Counted from the stretch's first letter, positions 22,353 through 33,525 are shown. The stretch: DNA of 64,000 bases from Cyrtodaria siliqua (GCA_037043455.1 JAWPHD010000093.1:434001-498000), one strand, 5' to 3'. A program made the numbers and translations. The notes: generated from the sequence alone by a model not told the origin.

Positions 22353-22513
22353 TTAAAAAATGATATATAGGGTCCTATAGAAACCACAGCGTCCGAACGC
22401 AATGGCATCGTAGGTCCGCACTGTGCTGCAAACAAGGACTAGAAACTACAATGAAAGAGACAAAAAACAACAGAAAGGGTGGTGAAGACAGGGTTACCGA
22501 CTTGGAACGGTCA
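22353..22513 (-). repeat. Dispersed repeat family B, reverse copy
   Basis: Nearly the same as 7,663-7,827: GGGTCCTATAGAAACCACAG, GCGTCCGAACGCAATGGC and GGTGGTGAAGACAGGGTTAC. Confidence 0.8.
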
Positions 22514-23059
22514 GGACATTAATGTAAATATATAAAGATAAAACTATTTACAAATAAGGGATGATATTGTAGTAATATAAACTGTATATGTAAGTCAACA
22601 AATGCCCATCAACTGTATATAAATAAGTAAATATATATAAGAACATATTATAATGATTTATATACTAGTAGTCTGATTTCTTTCAGAAAACCTAAAACAA
22701 GACTAAAATCTATATATTGTAGTACAATGTTTGGCAAAGCAGGGTATATATTCTGGTTATTGCTCACCTTGTAATAAATATGAATGAGTTTAACGTGTAT
22801 GCCCTATCCTGCACCGGGCTAGGACAACTTCTTCTCGACGCCATTCTCCGAGTAACGGTTATTTGAATGAAGTTCATTGTTAACTGACAAATCCCAAGCG
22901 GCTTGTCAAGAGTTACGAATATATGTGATAAAATACAACTTTTAAAATCAGTATAAGGTAATTTGGCATTAGATATATGTAAACCTAATCATACCGTTAA
23001 TAAAGCTTATCATTGAAAAGAACACACTGCTTTTTTATCATAAAGCCAGTAATTATGTA

Positions 23060-23520
23060 CGGGAGATAACCCTGCAAATATCGACAGTGCTGCCGCTATA
23101 GTATCGTTTCACTTTGCACGTAATGAAATCAGTTTCTGTCAAACAGATTGTGTTTGCATTGCACCGACTTTGTTTTCGTCCGATTATTTTACTTATCACC
23201 AGACTAAATGTGTTTGTGTTAAACTCATTCATATTGCACCATACTGATTTACTTTGTTGTGTATCACTTCACATTTTGCAATGAATCGTTTAAGTTTTCA
23301 TCGTACCGACTTGTATTTTATATTTCTGCAATAGTTTTATTTTTGTCAAATGGTTTGTCATTGCGCTGAATGATTCAATTTGCGTCGTATGGTTTGAAAT
23401 TTTACACCGTATCATTTCACTTCGAATCGTATAAATTCACTTTTTAAGGAATAAACAGAGTTTACACGTCGCATCGAATCAATATGTACGTCATCAAATG
23501 ACTTAATGTTGAATTAAATG
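23060..23520. repeat. Very degenerate tandem array, ~35-40-bp period
   Basis: The pattern CGTxxxATxxxTTTxxxTTTGC(A/G)TCGTA recurs irregularly (for example ATCGTTTCACTTTGCACGTA, ATCATTTCACTTCGAATCGT). The period is visible by eye, but units are too diverged to align exactly. Confidence 0.4.
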
Positions 23521-23720
23521 GCCTGTCATGTAATGGTTTGTAAATATCCACATTTTGATGGTTATGGCTTCCAATACTGGAGTGACGTCACTGGAGGGCA
23601 GCATGTTTTCGTGGTGCATCCTATTTAACGTAAATATTTGATTTTAAAGTTTCGCCTTTTTACACTTATATTCCGTTGCAGTTGATGAAGGCATCCATTT
23701 TACTCTATAAGAGCTTAAAC

Positions 23721-23774
23721 ATGTATATAACTAAATATTGTTATGGTGTATATAACTAAATATTGTTATGGTTT
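23721..23774 (+). repeat. 27-bp unit duplicated in tandem
   Basis: GTATATAACTAAATATTGTT plus ATGGT occurs twice in direct succession. Confidence 0.8.
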
Positions 23775-24224
23775 ATTTTAGCACTATGGGAGTGATTTAA
23801 TAAACAATTCACAAATGTGCTAAAGTGAAGTCTTTAACACAATAGATAGTCTATAATATACACGGTAAAACAAGTTTTGGACCAGGGCATATAATGGCGC
23901 ATAAAAAGAAAACCAGTTGACGGATTTTTTAAATATCCCTTATTATCTCAGTTGATAATTGACAATAGATCAACAATCAACAATAATTATCGTTAACAAT
24001 GGAAGTTTGCAAAAAAATAATAATCTTTTTATTGTTACTCGAATGTCTGTAACTGTTAATGTTTTTATGGACTTTGCATTATTTTTTACAGACCCTTTGT
24101 ATGTTCGCAATATTTTTTAAAAATTAAAAAATCTAATCTTATTTGGAATGTAATGTTTCTGGTACCAAATTAACCGGGTAGGGTAACAAAAACAGGATAG
24201 TTAAATTCTGTCCACTAGTTTTAT

Positions 24225-24760
24225 TTGTATATGACCCTGTGATGACGCCTACCTAAAGCCCATTGGGACGGTGGCGTTTGATGTTTGTCCATGATCTTTC
24301 TTGTCGTGCCCTTAATGGTTTATTCTCTTACTGCTCTGGCTTCTGCAAAGTCATTGAGTACCTTCATTGTGGCTTTCTAGACTATTGTTTTTTTGTATTA
24401 TATTTACACGAGCATATTTGTGTTTTACTTATATTGCCTATTGATGCTGCCTTGTTGGTTAGAGATTAGATCATGGCGGGGATTTCTTTATTTACACTGT
24501 CATGTTTTAATGGGATGACAGTAGGGTAAGTGTGAGGTTTGGTGCACCCTAGAACCGGTTTAAACCCCCATGGCCTATTTTGCCACTGACCGATTCAAGG
24601 CGGTAGCCCTATTGTCAACCCTTTTTGTGTTTGTGATGTCGTTTGCATTTATTATTGCTTTTGCCTTCTTGTTTGTCTGTTTGCGTGTTTGTTTCTGTGT
24701 TTTGTGGTTTACTGTCCTCCTTAGATGCTACTTTCCCTGTCCGATCTTTTTATATTTCTT
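24225..24760 (+). repeat. Dispersed repeat family A, longest copy
   Basis: About 535 bp running from TATATGACCCTGTGATGACG through TTACTGCTCTGGCTTCTGC, AGTCATTGAGTACCTTC, GGTTTGGTGCACCCTAGAAC and GCGGTAGCCCTATTGTCAAC to TTTGTGGTTTACTGTCCTCC. The three plus-strand frames of 66-68 codons over it are shadows. Confidence 0.75.
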
Positions 24761-24889
24761 TATATTTATATGAATTTATATACCCTGGTCCAAAACCTTT
24801 TTTTTTTTACTTTTTGTTAAGAACTATTGGTATACAAGTTTGAATTAGTCTGCAATCTTAAACAGCGTGCAAGCAGTCTCCTATCTTAA

Positions 24890-25700
24890 AGACGGTTTCT
24901 ATAGTTTTTTCTGCATAACAGATTTTCTTTAAACTTTTGTACAGTAAGTCTGTTATATATATAGGCAGAAAAGGCAAAAATAATGGTAGGTCACCATGAT
25001 TGTTAAAATTTTAAAAAATAATTGGTAATGCCGCCGTCATGTCAATCTGTCCAAAAAGTTGAACAAGTCCTTGAAATAGTTAAATAAGACATTTTTGAAG
25101 TCTAATAATTTATTCATTGGTCACAGTTCTGCTAAAATTGTATTAAAGTAAAGAACATTTAATTACAATAACATTTAAAGCTCATCTTTATGTAAAACCT
25201 ATATTTTTTTACAAAATCTGTTGAGACCATTACCACAATTTATGAACAAATTAGCCCATAATGATACAATTTCCTTTTTTTTTGTATGAACCAATAATAG
25301 AGTTTTTTTAAACTTTCTAAGCACATAGTGTAACATATATAAAAGCAAAATGTGCAATAAAAAAGATAGGTCCCCATGCTCGTTTAGAAAAAAGATTTGA
25401 AACCCTAACCCTATGCTAAAAGGCCAAGTTTTGTATGAAATTTTATAGAAATGGTATATTTTCCTTTTTTGTTATGTTCATTATAACAGAATTTGTTCAA
25501 ACTTCCTAGGCACTTATTTGAACATATATTTAGACAATATATTCAATTCAATTTATAGGTCACCATGCATATTGAGATTTAATATTGGTTTTTGGAACCG
25601 TACCATTATGTTTAAATTATTTAATTTTGTTGGAATTTTTACAAAATGCTATATTTTTCATATTTTATGTATCTAATAATAGGCCTTTATTTAAATAAAG
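24890..25700 (+). repeat. Diverged tandem repeat, ~180-190-bp unit, about four units
   Basis: Blocks such as TTTTTACAAAATCTG, TTTCCTTTTTTTTTGTATG, AAACTTCCTAGGCAC, GTAACATATATA and TAGGTCACCATGC recur in order at intervals near 180-190 bp. No coding content. Confidence 0.55.
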
Positions 25701-26110
25701 ACAATACAAACAATTCAAAAAATAAAAAAAAAGACAAAAAATACAACTAGACATCACAATCAACATTCCTGTAAATTTGTAGAAAAATCCATCCAATAGT
25801 TTTATAAGAGAAGTCGCCCAAAAAAGGTGCGCATGGAAAACTATAGCAAATGCCTTTAAACGGCGTGCGTTCGCCCGGCTGGGACACGCCAAGCCTCCAC
25901 TTATGGAGTCCAATTCTCCAGTCTGTCTCTCTCTGATCTCAATCCAATCTCCCCGATCTCCCCGAAATGTAGAATTACCATCCCTTTTATACCCATTCTA
26001 CGTGATCGATTTTTCATCATCACATGGTCAGGGTCAGGGCCAAATATCTGACTGAAACCAGTTATGTGGGTCACCAAACGAGGTTTTGAAGTGAACAAGT
26101 TTAATTAAAC
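25660..26110 (-). mobile_element. Possible solo LTR or promoter-to-poly(A) unit
   Basis: On the minus strand TGTTCACTTC (near 26,100) is followed by a TATAAAAG box near 25,990, a GC-richer stretch with GGGGAGATCGGGGAGATTGG, and AAATAAAGGCC (poly-A-signal-like) near 25,690, all within 450 bp. That promoter, transcript start and poly-A order is typical of an LTR. I found no second copy, primer site or target duplication, so the call is tentative. The 82-codon frame inside starts in the GC-rich part and ends at the AT-rich end; it is probably incidental. Confidence 0.3.
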
Positions 26111-26499
26111 TACTTTTCATACTGGTTACTTGTATAAGCTTTTCACTGTTTAAAAACCAGGTGACCCTCTAACTCTACTAGTTGAGTGTGATGCCCCGGC
26201 CATCTCATTGTTTCATCAGTTACAACTTCTCCCAAGCTTGAAGTTTTGGTCTTATTGTTACTAAAAATATAATTATTTTTTTCGCACTGTTCAGAGTAAC
26301 CTTATCATCTGAATTCGTTTAGTGCAATTGCCCGACTTTTCATAACTGCGTTTCCTTTAGGAGATGGGGGTGGAGATGTACTCCTTTTTTCACGTTAACC
26401 GTAACTAAATTGATCAGTTATTACTATGTGTTTTACTCATGTATTCCTATTTTAAGGGTATCTCGCAAGGTAGTTGTTAATGTGTACACATGTATATTC

Positions 26500-26765
26500 C
26501 CATAACTTTTCCGTCTTAGTGGTAGGCACACTGTGTATGCTTCCTGCTATAAAGCTCACGCTTGATTCGCCATTAAACCTTTTTGTAGCAAGGGGAATCT
26601 TATTTCTTTTTATACTTCGATATTAACGCATGATCTTTCTAGGATATACTTGAGCAAATTTGAATGGACCACCTGTTAAATACATTATTGCGTAGTATTT
26701 TTGCATTGTATAATTTATATACTAGCATATACTATTTAAATATGAATGGCCACTTTTTTGTAGTA
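26500..26765 (+). repeat. Repeat family C, copy 1 (uninterrupted)
   Basis: Blocks GTGGTAGGCACACTGTGTAT, TGTAGCAAGGGGAATCTTAT, CTAGGATATACTTGAGC, TGGACCACCTGTTAAATACA and TACTATTTAAATATGAATGG are paralogous to 28,835-29,356, where a fold-back element interrupts the sequence at CTAGG. Confidence 0.7.
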
Positions 26766-26774
26766 TTATCAGTT

Positions 26775-27312
26775 AACAAATGATATGTTTTATAAGGCGC
26801 ACTATCCTAGAAAATCAATCAAGTGCGTGAACACTTAAATAATGTGTTATTCAACTTAGTGAATAATACAAATGATATGTTTTATATGGCGCACTATCCT
26901 AGAAAATCAATCAAGTGCGTGAACCCTTAAATAATGTATTAGTGAATAATACAAATGATATGCTTTATAAGGCGCGAATAATACAAATGATATGTTTTAT
27001 AAGGCGCACTATCCTAGAAAATCAATCAAGTGCGTGAACACTTAAATAATGTGTTAGTGAATGATACAAATGATATGTTTTATAAGGCGCACTATCCTAT
27101 AAAATCAATCAATTGCGTGAACACTTAAATAATGTGTTAGTGAATGATACAAATGATATGTTTTATAAGGCGCACTATCCTAGAAAATCAATCAAGTGCG
27201 TGAACACTTAAATAATGTGTTAGTGAATGATACAAATGATATGTTTTATAAGGCGCACTATCCTAGAAAATCAATGAAGTGCGTGAACACTTAAATAATG
27301 TGTTAGTGAATG
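26775..27312 (+). repeat. 83-bp tandem array, about seven units
   Basis: The unit runs AAATGATATGTTTTATAAGG, CGCACTATCCTAGAAAATCA, ATCAAGTGCGTGAACACTTA and AATAATGTGTTAGTGAATGATAC. Units are almost identical. The first has extra bases (TTCAACTTA) and one at 26,953-26,982 is truncated to about 30 bp. The high identity indicates recent expansion. Noncoding. Confidence 0.9.
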
Positions 27313-27881
27313 CATGATGAAACGTCAGAATATTCTACATTTTTATAGTTAAATACGTGATGCTTCAGAATGAGAAGGAAGTGTGCGTTTAAAGCTATTG
27401 TTTAGGGTATTTTTCAGTTAAGTATCCATCGATGAATTTAAACTTTGTATTCATCGAATCATAATATATCAGTTAGTCTTCCATCTACTGGTGACGGATG
27501 TCGCTAAAATGTGTGCTAAATCTGCAAAACTTGTTCGCGCATGCCCGTCTGCATCCCAGATATGTACATTGATCCGTTAGATAAAGTAGTCGGCGGTTTC
27601 TGACTGGTTCCTACATCCGCATGAGGTCTGTCACTTCGTCGTCTACTTAACACTATTTTCACATATTTACCTTTAAAGGGATGTAGGCTACGGAAGAATG
27701 ATTGGTGTCATTCAAATATAACTGACAATCCTCCCAATGTGCTTTAGTTTCATATGACCTGTGAATATGCATTACACTAAGCAATAAACTACCGTGGAAT
27801 TAATTATTTTTATATGAAAAGGTTTGGTCTGAAAAACTCGATGACTCGATCGGCTTTTGTTACTAAATCGTAAGAAGTATT

Positions 27882-28250
27882 AATATATGTAACATCTTCA
27901 GCAGACGAGGACAAACGTACATGTAGGTAGTTAGGGACATACGTATACCAATATATGTAAGCTTTTCTGGAGACGTGTACACACGTATATGTAGTCAGGA
28001 AAGGAAATACGTATGACAATATATGTAAGCTTTTCTGGAGACGAGTACACACGTATATGTAGTCAGGAAAGGAAATACGTATAACAATATATGTAAGCTT
28101 TTCTGGAGACGAGTACACACGTAAACTTGGGCAGGAAAGGAAATACGTATAACAATATAGGTAAGCTTTTCTGGAGACGAGTACACACCTATACGTAGGC
28201 AGGAAAGGACATATGCATTTTCAGCAGACGAAGACAAACGTTTACTTATG
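27882..28250 (+). repeat. 68-bp tandem array, about five units
   Basis: The unit runs AATATATGTAAGCTTTTCTG, GAGACGAGTACACACGTATA, TGTAGTCAGGAAAGGAAATA and CGTATAAC. Outer units are diverged (CTTCAGCAGACGAGGACAAA) while inner ones are nearly identical. The 102- and 80-codon minus frames read through it and carry the same repeated peptide; I regard them as array shadows. Confidence 0.85.
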
Positions 28251-28719
28251 TCATTGATGTTAGTAATATGGTAACGTTTGGTAAAGATCAGTTAAAAAAG
28301 AAGGCCATATCGTCTTAACGAAACAAATACAGCATGTTTAACTAAAGCAAGGGTCATAACTCAAGTGTTACAGGTCCGATATGGCTGATGTTATAATTCC
28401 TCCGAGTTACATTAATAGTAACAATCTAGTAAAGTTTGGTAAATATCAGATGAAAAATAAAAGCCATATCTTCTTAACCATGAAACATTAACGGACGGAC
28501 GAGGACGCACGACGACGGACGACGCACGACGGACAACTCGCCATCCTATTAAAAAAAGGTCTATATCGTGGTATCAACTTTCCAAGGCAAAATGTAATGG
28601 ACGGACAGACCAATTTTAACGAAGAGTTATTCGGAAACTAAATCTCATCATGCTCAAAACTCAAATTTCTACTATAAAGTATGAAGAAAATTTCACTGTA
28701 TGGTTTTGACTATTGTTCT

Positions 28720-28800
28720 ATGTCATTTTTAACACATTTTAGGCTATACATGACCGTCGATATTTTCGTGGTGGAGGCAGACTACTCGCTTTTTCATATT
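28720..28800 (+). repeat. Repeat family D fragment
   Basis: TACATGACCGTCGATATTTT and CGTGGTGGAGGCAGAC match the family core at 37,745-37,785. Confidence 0.6.
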
Positions 28801-28834
28801 CCTTTCTGAATATTGAATTGAATACACATGCCTA

Positions 28835-29356
28835 TACCCATAACGTGTCCGTTTTAGCGGTAGGCACACCGTGTCTGCTTTCTGCTATATATTGCACGTT
28901 TTGTCTACGCATACACATTTCTGTAGCAAGGGGAATATTGTTAATTTCTATAATGGATTATTTACGCACGATCATGCTAGGTACGGGGTCCTGTTAGAGC
29001 CATCGTATCTTACCATAGACCTAGGTCGCTGGTCGATGGTAAGATGCGATGGTCGATTGTAAGATGCAATGGACCATCGACCCTCTCATCTTACCATCAA
29101 CCATCGCATCTAACCATCGCATCTTACCATCGACCATCGCATCTTACCATCGACGTTCGACCTAGGACGGCCCTAATAGGACACCGTAGCTAGGATATGC
29201 TTGAGCGCATTCGTATGGACCACCTGTTAAATGCATTATTGCATGGTATTTATAAATCTATCTATCAGATATAATGTTATTTGTATACTGGATAAGTTCG
29301 CGCATAATATCTGATATTTAAGCTATTTATTGCTATCATATTTAAATATAAATGTC
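28835..29356 (+). repeat. Repeat family C, copy 2 (interrupted)
   Basis: Paralog of 26,500-26,765, with GCGGTAGGCACACCGTGTCT, TGTAGCAAGGGGAATATTG, then a 207-bp insertion, then CTAGGATATGCTTGAGCGC and TGGACCACCTGTTAAATGC. Confidence 0.7.
28982..29188. mobile_element. Fold-back MITE, 207 bp, with 6-bp target duplication
   Basis: The termini TACGGGGTCCTGTTAGAGCC and GGCCCTAATAGGACACCGTA are inverted repeats. The interior is built from CCATCGCATCTTACCATCGA units on the right and their complements on the left, with CCTAGGTCG/CGACCTAGG as nested arms. GCTAGG flanks both sides (28,976-28,981 and 29,189-29,194). The related sequence at 26,643-26,660 has a single uninterrupted CTAGG, giving a paralogous empty site. 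Confidence 0.85.
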
Positions 29357-30327
29357 GCAAGCGGTTTTCCTCATTGGTGTTTTTGCTTGTTTTCCGGTCA
29401 TAATTCAACAGCTGCAAGGTATGCTCTTTTTCTTATTTTAACACTTTTATGATATTTAAAATTGACGAAACATTTAAAATTTACGAAGAACTACCGATAA
29501 CCATCCAACAAATATGCTAAGGATATTGCTTACACACAAACAAAAATGATAACCGTTAATGGATGTATTGCGTTAAAATGTACACATTAATTAAAGGAAA
29601 TTAGTTTAAATGATTGATTGTTATATAATTATTTTCGTCTCGCCTTCAAAGAAGGTGGCTGTATATAGGTATTAAATAATTGATATAACCTATCGGGGAT
29701 GATTTTGTTTTCACTGTCCCGTTTTATTGGGATGACAATAGGGTAACAGTGAAGTTTGGTGCACCCTATAACCTGGTTTAATCCCACAGCGGCATTTTTG
29801 CCAATGACCGTTCCAAGGCGGTACCCCTATTGTCAGCCCTTGTATGTCTTGCCTTTTTATTCATCTTTGTAGCTGTAGTTTGTTTCTGTGCGTATTTGTG
29901 GTTGACTGTGGTCATTGAGTGCAACATTTCATGTTCGACTTTTATATCTACTTAACTTTGCATTGACTGTGACGACGGCGACTGCGGCGTAGTCAACATT
30001 TACGTTTATGTTTAGCTTTAACAATGTTCACAAATATAATATCCTCAACATAATTGTTCTCAAATTAACTCAAAACGTGTTTTCCAACTTGAATTTCGAA
30101 TAGGTGGTTCCTCTACTCCAGCCTTTAAAGGTTCTGAGTACTGTTTAATCAACCTAAGGATATGTTGCCTGCATTTTAATTTAGTATTTTGACTGTTACC
30201 TGTGATAAGTAGGTTTTATAACCGCTTCTCCCAACTAAATTCCATTTTGTTTATTTCGCCCATTGTTTTTTTTCATTTAGTGCAAAACGGTTTGTTAGAA
30301 ACTGGGACCATACACCGCTGGCCATAG
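29352..30327 (+). CDS. Candidate two-exon secreted micro-peptide (weak)
   Basis: 29,352-29,418 reads MSQAVFLIGVFACFPVIIQQ then LQ. This is a plausible signal peptide ending in a phase-1 donor (AAG|GTATGC). A good acceptor (TTTTTTTTCATTTAG) at 30,280 would join in phase to VQNGLLETGTIHRWP and a stop at 30,325-30,327, giving 37 residues. Exon 1 lies just downstream of repeat family C, and the paralogous copy at 26.74 kb does not keep the frame. There is no homology I recognise, and a repeat copy (family A) sits in the intron. It may be chance; RNA evidence would decide. Confidence 0.2.
29705..29955 (+). repeat. Dispersed repeat family A
   Basis: CACTGTCCCGTTTTATTGGG, GTTTGGTGCACCCTATAACC, GACCGTTCCAAGGCGGTACC and TTTGTGGTTGACTGTGGTC in family order. 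Confidence 0.75.
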
Positions 30328-30845
30328 AATAGTGTGTACATATCTCGTTGAAGGCTCATTGTTCACCATCATATGCATACCATCTTCGGGATGGCTGAAA
30401 TGTTTGTGCTATGCACATTTTATATATTGAGTTCTGCTTAACCCGGGGCTAGAGGGCATGAACGGTAGCAAGCACTTTTCACTACCTTTCACAAACAGAC
30501 TCAGTCAAACCGGGATTGCACTATTATTTGTACTTATCGTGTTTGGCGATTTCCAAATTTCACCTTTCATACGTTTTCATTATCATCAAGGTTACTCAGA
30601 CACACACGTTCCATGACTCTGTATTGCGAAATTATGGCCCATTGTTTACCTTTAAAGGCATAAAGGCCCGTTTCTGTTAGACGAGACATATGAAATCACC
30701 GTCAATACCTGTTATCCTTTTACATGGCTTGCCACATATAATAATTATACTAATGCAGGTCTAAAGATGTGCAATATATTGTATTAAGTAAACGTACTTA
30801 CGGAGATGATTTGTTTTAATATCAGTGTTACAATATAGAGGATAT

Positions 30846-30962
30846 TTGTTTTTTTCATTGGAAGATGCAACTTTATATCATCTCGTGAGCTCCAAAATCA
30901 ATATTTGTATTTTTTAGCTCACGAGATGAAATAAAGTTGCATCTTCCACTAAAAAAACAAAA
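30846..30962. mobile_element. Fold-back element, ~117 bp
   Basis: TGGAAGATGCAACTTTAT and CATCTCGTGAGCT on the left mirror AGCTCACGAGATG and ATAAAGTTGCATCTTCCA on the right. The flanking T and A runs also pair. The loop is about 25 bp. MITE-like. Confidence 0.75.
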
Positions 30963-31459
30963 TAAAAATCGTTTCATTTTATATTGCATCAACAGCTGAA
31001 AAGTTGTTTTTTTGTGTCTCTATTACATGCTCACTAGTAGCCCCAATTTTATAACCGTTTCACTACAGATCATTAGTTAATACTAATAAAATAGCTCTTA
31101 AATTTGTATTTGTGTACAAATATTTCCCATGAAATAAACATCAAAGTTTATGCAAAAAGCTATGAAATATAAAATTATCACGACAAACATACGACTATCA
31201 GCAAAGGGAGGTAAGAATATCAACTTTGTGAAAGCGAAGAAATTACTACAGAAAGAAGTAGTTCCAAAAAGTGTGAACATTATTTACGGTAATTTCATTT
31301 TTTGAAACAGTGAGATTATAAATTTTATTTTACTAAATAAATTATATAATTCACTGGAAAGCATAAAATCAATAGTTGTATATACCGGTATGTATTTGTA
31401 AATAAACAGGTAATGGTTTATATATTTGATTGTACTAGAAATATGAACATAATTATTAA

Positions 31460-31521
31460 CCTACACGAATATCGTGGAGTGTAGGGTCCGCCTACACGAA
31501 TATCGTGGAGTGTAGGGTCCG
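31460..31521 (+). repeat. 31-bp hairpin-forming unit, exact tandem pair
   Basis: CCTACACGAATATCGTGGAG plus TGTAGGGTCCG occurs twice back to back without a mismatch. Each unit can fold through CCTACAC/GTGTAGG. Confidence 0.8.
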
Positions 31522-31529
31522 ACTTAAAA

Positions 31530-32325
31530 ATGACAAATACTTATATTTGTTTATTCTAAAGCGTCGAAACAGAATACATGAACAAATAATGACCCATTGG
31601 AAAGAAATGCATGCACATTAATATATGATACACTAGGTTTTCAACCAGGGTTATTTTGAGCATTTTGAATAAATGATATTGAATTCAATTTGAGACCTGA
31701 TATATATATCCTTTAATATGGTTCGACACATAATTAAAATCAGTATACAGATATTGTTTACGACATTGCTAAATTATTTATGTTTGATAAATGTTCACTT
31801 TTTATCTGAATAAATGAAATGATTAAATCCAACCCAACGTATGATTTGTTTGCTGCAACTAGTGGCGTTACATGTAATCAAATACCGTGGTTTAAAATTA
31901 ATGTTCTGTTTTATATAAAACATGAAATAAAAATGTCTCTTTGTAAATATAATAAATGATGATTCGTGTAAGCTTCGTCGGTGTCGTCGTCGTCTTCATC
32001 GTCCTCGTCCACGTCGGCAACTGCGTCGAATATGAAGATGATTAATGAATACTGAAACGGGGATCCCGTCTAAGGAGCAAACAATAGAGAAAAGTAGTAC
32101 TCTCGGTTGTATTGAGTCTGTTCATGGGAACACCTCTCACGCCTCTAGCACGGGCTTACGCTATATTCTGTTTTAAAAGATTGGACTTGACGATCCCAAA
32201 GAACCAGTAAGGAATAGTAGTACTGATTTGTAATCTGGGCGACATTTTACAGCCGCCACACAGAATTAAACAAACGCCAGTGTGAATGTCAATAAATACT
32301 GAAAAGGATATCCCTTGGAAGCAGC
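31530..32325. other. No gene; short CGTC-rich and CCACACAG-type repeat text
   Basis: GTCGTCGTCGTCTTCATCGT lies at 31,985-32,005. GCCAGTGTGAATGTCAATAA at 32,277-32,297 is shared with 19,308. Otherwise AT-rich without features. Confidence 0.45.
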
Positions 32326-32328
32326 AAG

Positions 32329-32447
32329 ATGATAAATAAAGATGATGATGATGCAGATGATTATAATGATGATGATGAAGATGATGGTGATGCTGATGTT
32401 GTTGTTGATGATGATGCTGCTGCTGCTGCTGCTGATGCTGCTGCTGC

Positions 32448-32478
<31 letters not shown>

Positions 32479-32485
32479 GATGAAT
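32329..32485 (+). repeat. GAT/GCT trinucleotide microsatellite
   Basis: Runs of GATGATGAT with GTT and GCT interruptions. The two overlapping frames encode only Asp/Ala or Met/Leu tracts, the usual by-product of a triplet array. Confidence 0.85.
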
Positions 32486-33047
32486 ATCTTCTCATTTCAT
32501 CAATACGACACAGAGACCATTAATACATTGTTGGCCAATTGAGAAGCATCTCGTCATGATACACGGAATGAAACGGGAATGCAGACGACGTTGCAGTAGA
32601 AATAACTACCCGGTGCCTACTCAAGTTTTGCGACAAAAGATGTGTGGATAATTGTACTGAAGCCTCCCGGAATGGCCATTTATTTTGAGCTAAAATCAGC
32701 TTTTGAATGTTCTAGGTGAGTGTGTAATACGTTTCAGAACAATCACATTTTCATACATATCGACAAGGGACACTGAAAAGCTCATTCAATTCAGAAAAAT
32801 ATGGAAGTATTGTAATACCAATTAAAAATAGCATGTTTGATTGCATAACGGATAAGGTTATACGCGTTTTAAATGGGTGATGGAAAGCATGATCTTACAC
32901 ATGGGGGAAGATAAAATTCGCGCGCTGATATCAACAATGACAGTTGCATGACGTCATTGTGTAAACAACCATGCACGACTTTAGTAGTTGGCGACACCAA
33001 TGCCCAGATTGTAAATGGCATGCACGGTATGCGAGAAAAATAACCAA

Positions 33048-33140
33048 TCATGAGTATCCGGTTGAGATAGGGAATTCGGTTCCGATAAAAACAATTATAC
33101 CTCGTGTTGAAATTCCCTATCTATACCGGATACCCATGCA
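33048..33140. mobile_element. Short inverted-repeat element
   Basis: CATGAGTATCCGGTTGAGAT plus AGGGAATT is mirrored by AATTCCCTATCTATACCGGA plus TACCCATG with a few mismatches, across a ~15-bp spacer. Confidence 0.6.
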
Positions 33141-33439
33141 ATATTCTTATAATCCCCGACAAAGTCGGACGAATTTATAATTGGGGTTATCCGTACGTAC
33201 TTTCTTCTGTCCGTTACTGTTGAGAAATTTCGTAATAAATTGCCACAAATATTCATCTCGTCAAGACGTGCAGAACCCAAACCTATTTTTGTATCTTCAA
33301 GGTGATACCGATCATACAATTGTTCATATACTTCTTATATGCATATTTGTATAATAAGGTTCATTCCGCGTCCGCTCCATAACTATCACGCATCATAAGA
33401 AACAGCCAAAAGACTAAATTTAAAAAAAGACAAAATATC

Positions 33440-33525
33440 CTATGAGTGGTTAAACAATACTCAGAGCCTTTATCTGCCGTAGTAGTGGAACCACCGAATC
33501 GAAATTTAAGTAAGAAAACAAAAGC
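33440..33525 (-). repeat. Dispersed repeat fragment shared with 30,105-30,190
   Basis: The minus strand reads GGTGGTTCCACTACTACGGC and AAAGGCTCTGAGTATTGTTT. At 30,105 the plus strand has GGTGGTTCCTCTACTCCAGC and AAAGGTTCTGAGTACTGTTT. Both appear open for a stretch, but the flanks do not support exons. Confidence 0.6.

Noticed and set aside
17865..28250. Regular arrays considered as CRISPR
   Set aside because: There are no unique spacers between repeats; the units abut directly. These are minisatellites in eukaryotic DNA.
30105..30190. Open stretch reading GGSSTPAFKGSEYCLINLRI after an AG, first taken as exon 2 of the 29.35-kb leader
   Set aside because: A diverged copy of the same text lies on the minus strand at 33,440-33,525, so it is a dispersed repeat and not a private exon.
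32329..32542. Asp/Ala-rich and Met/Leu-rich open frames
   Set aside because: They are two readings of one GAT/GCT microsatellite.
32580..32690. Minus-strand MAIPGGFSTIIHTSFVAKLE, which resembles the PGF.T.I box of DEG/ENaC proteins
   Set aside because: The match is short, is followed by a stop, lacks splice boundaries, and the true SITPGFRTSIG exon is at 34.4 kb.
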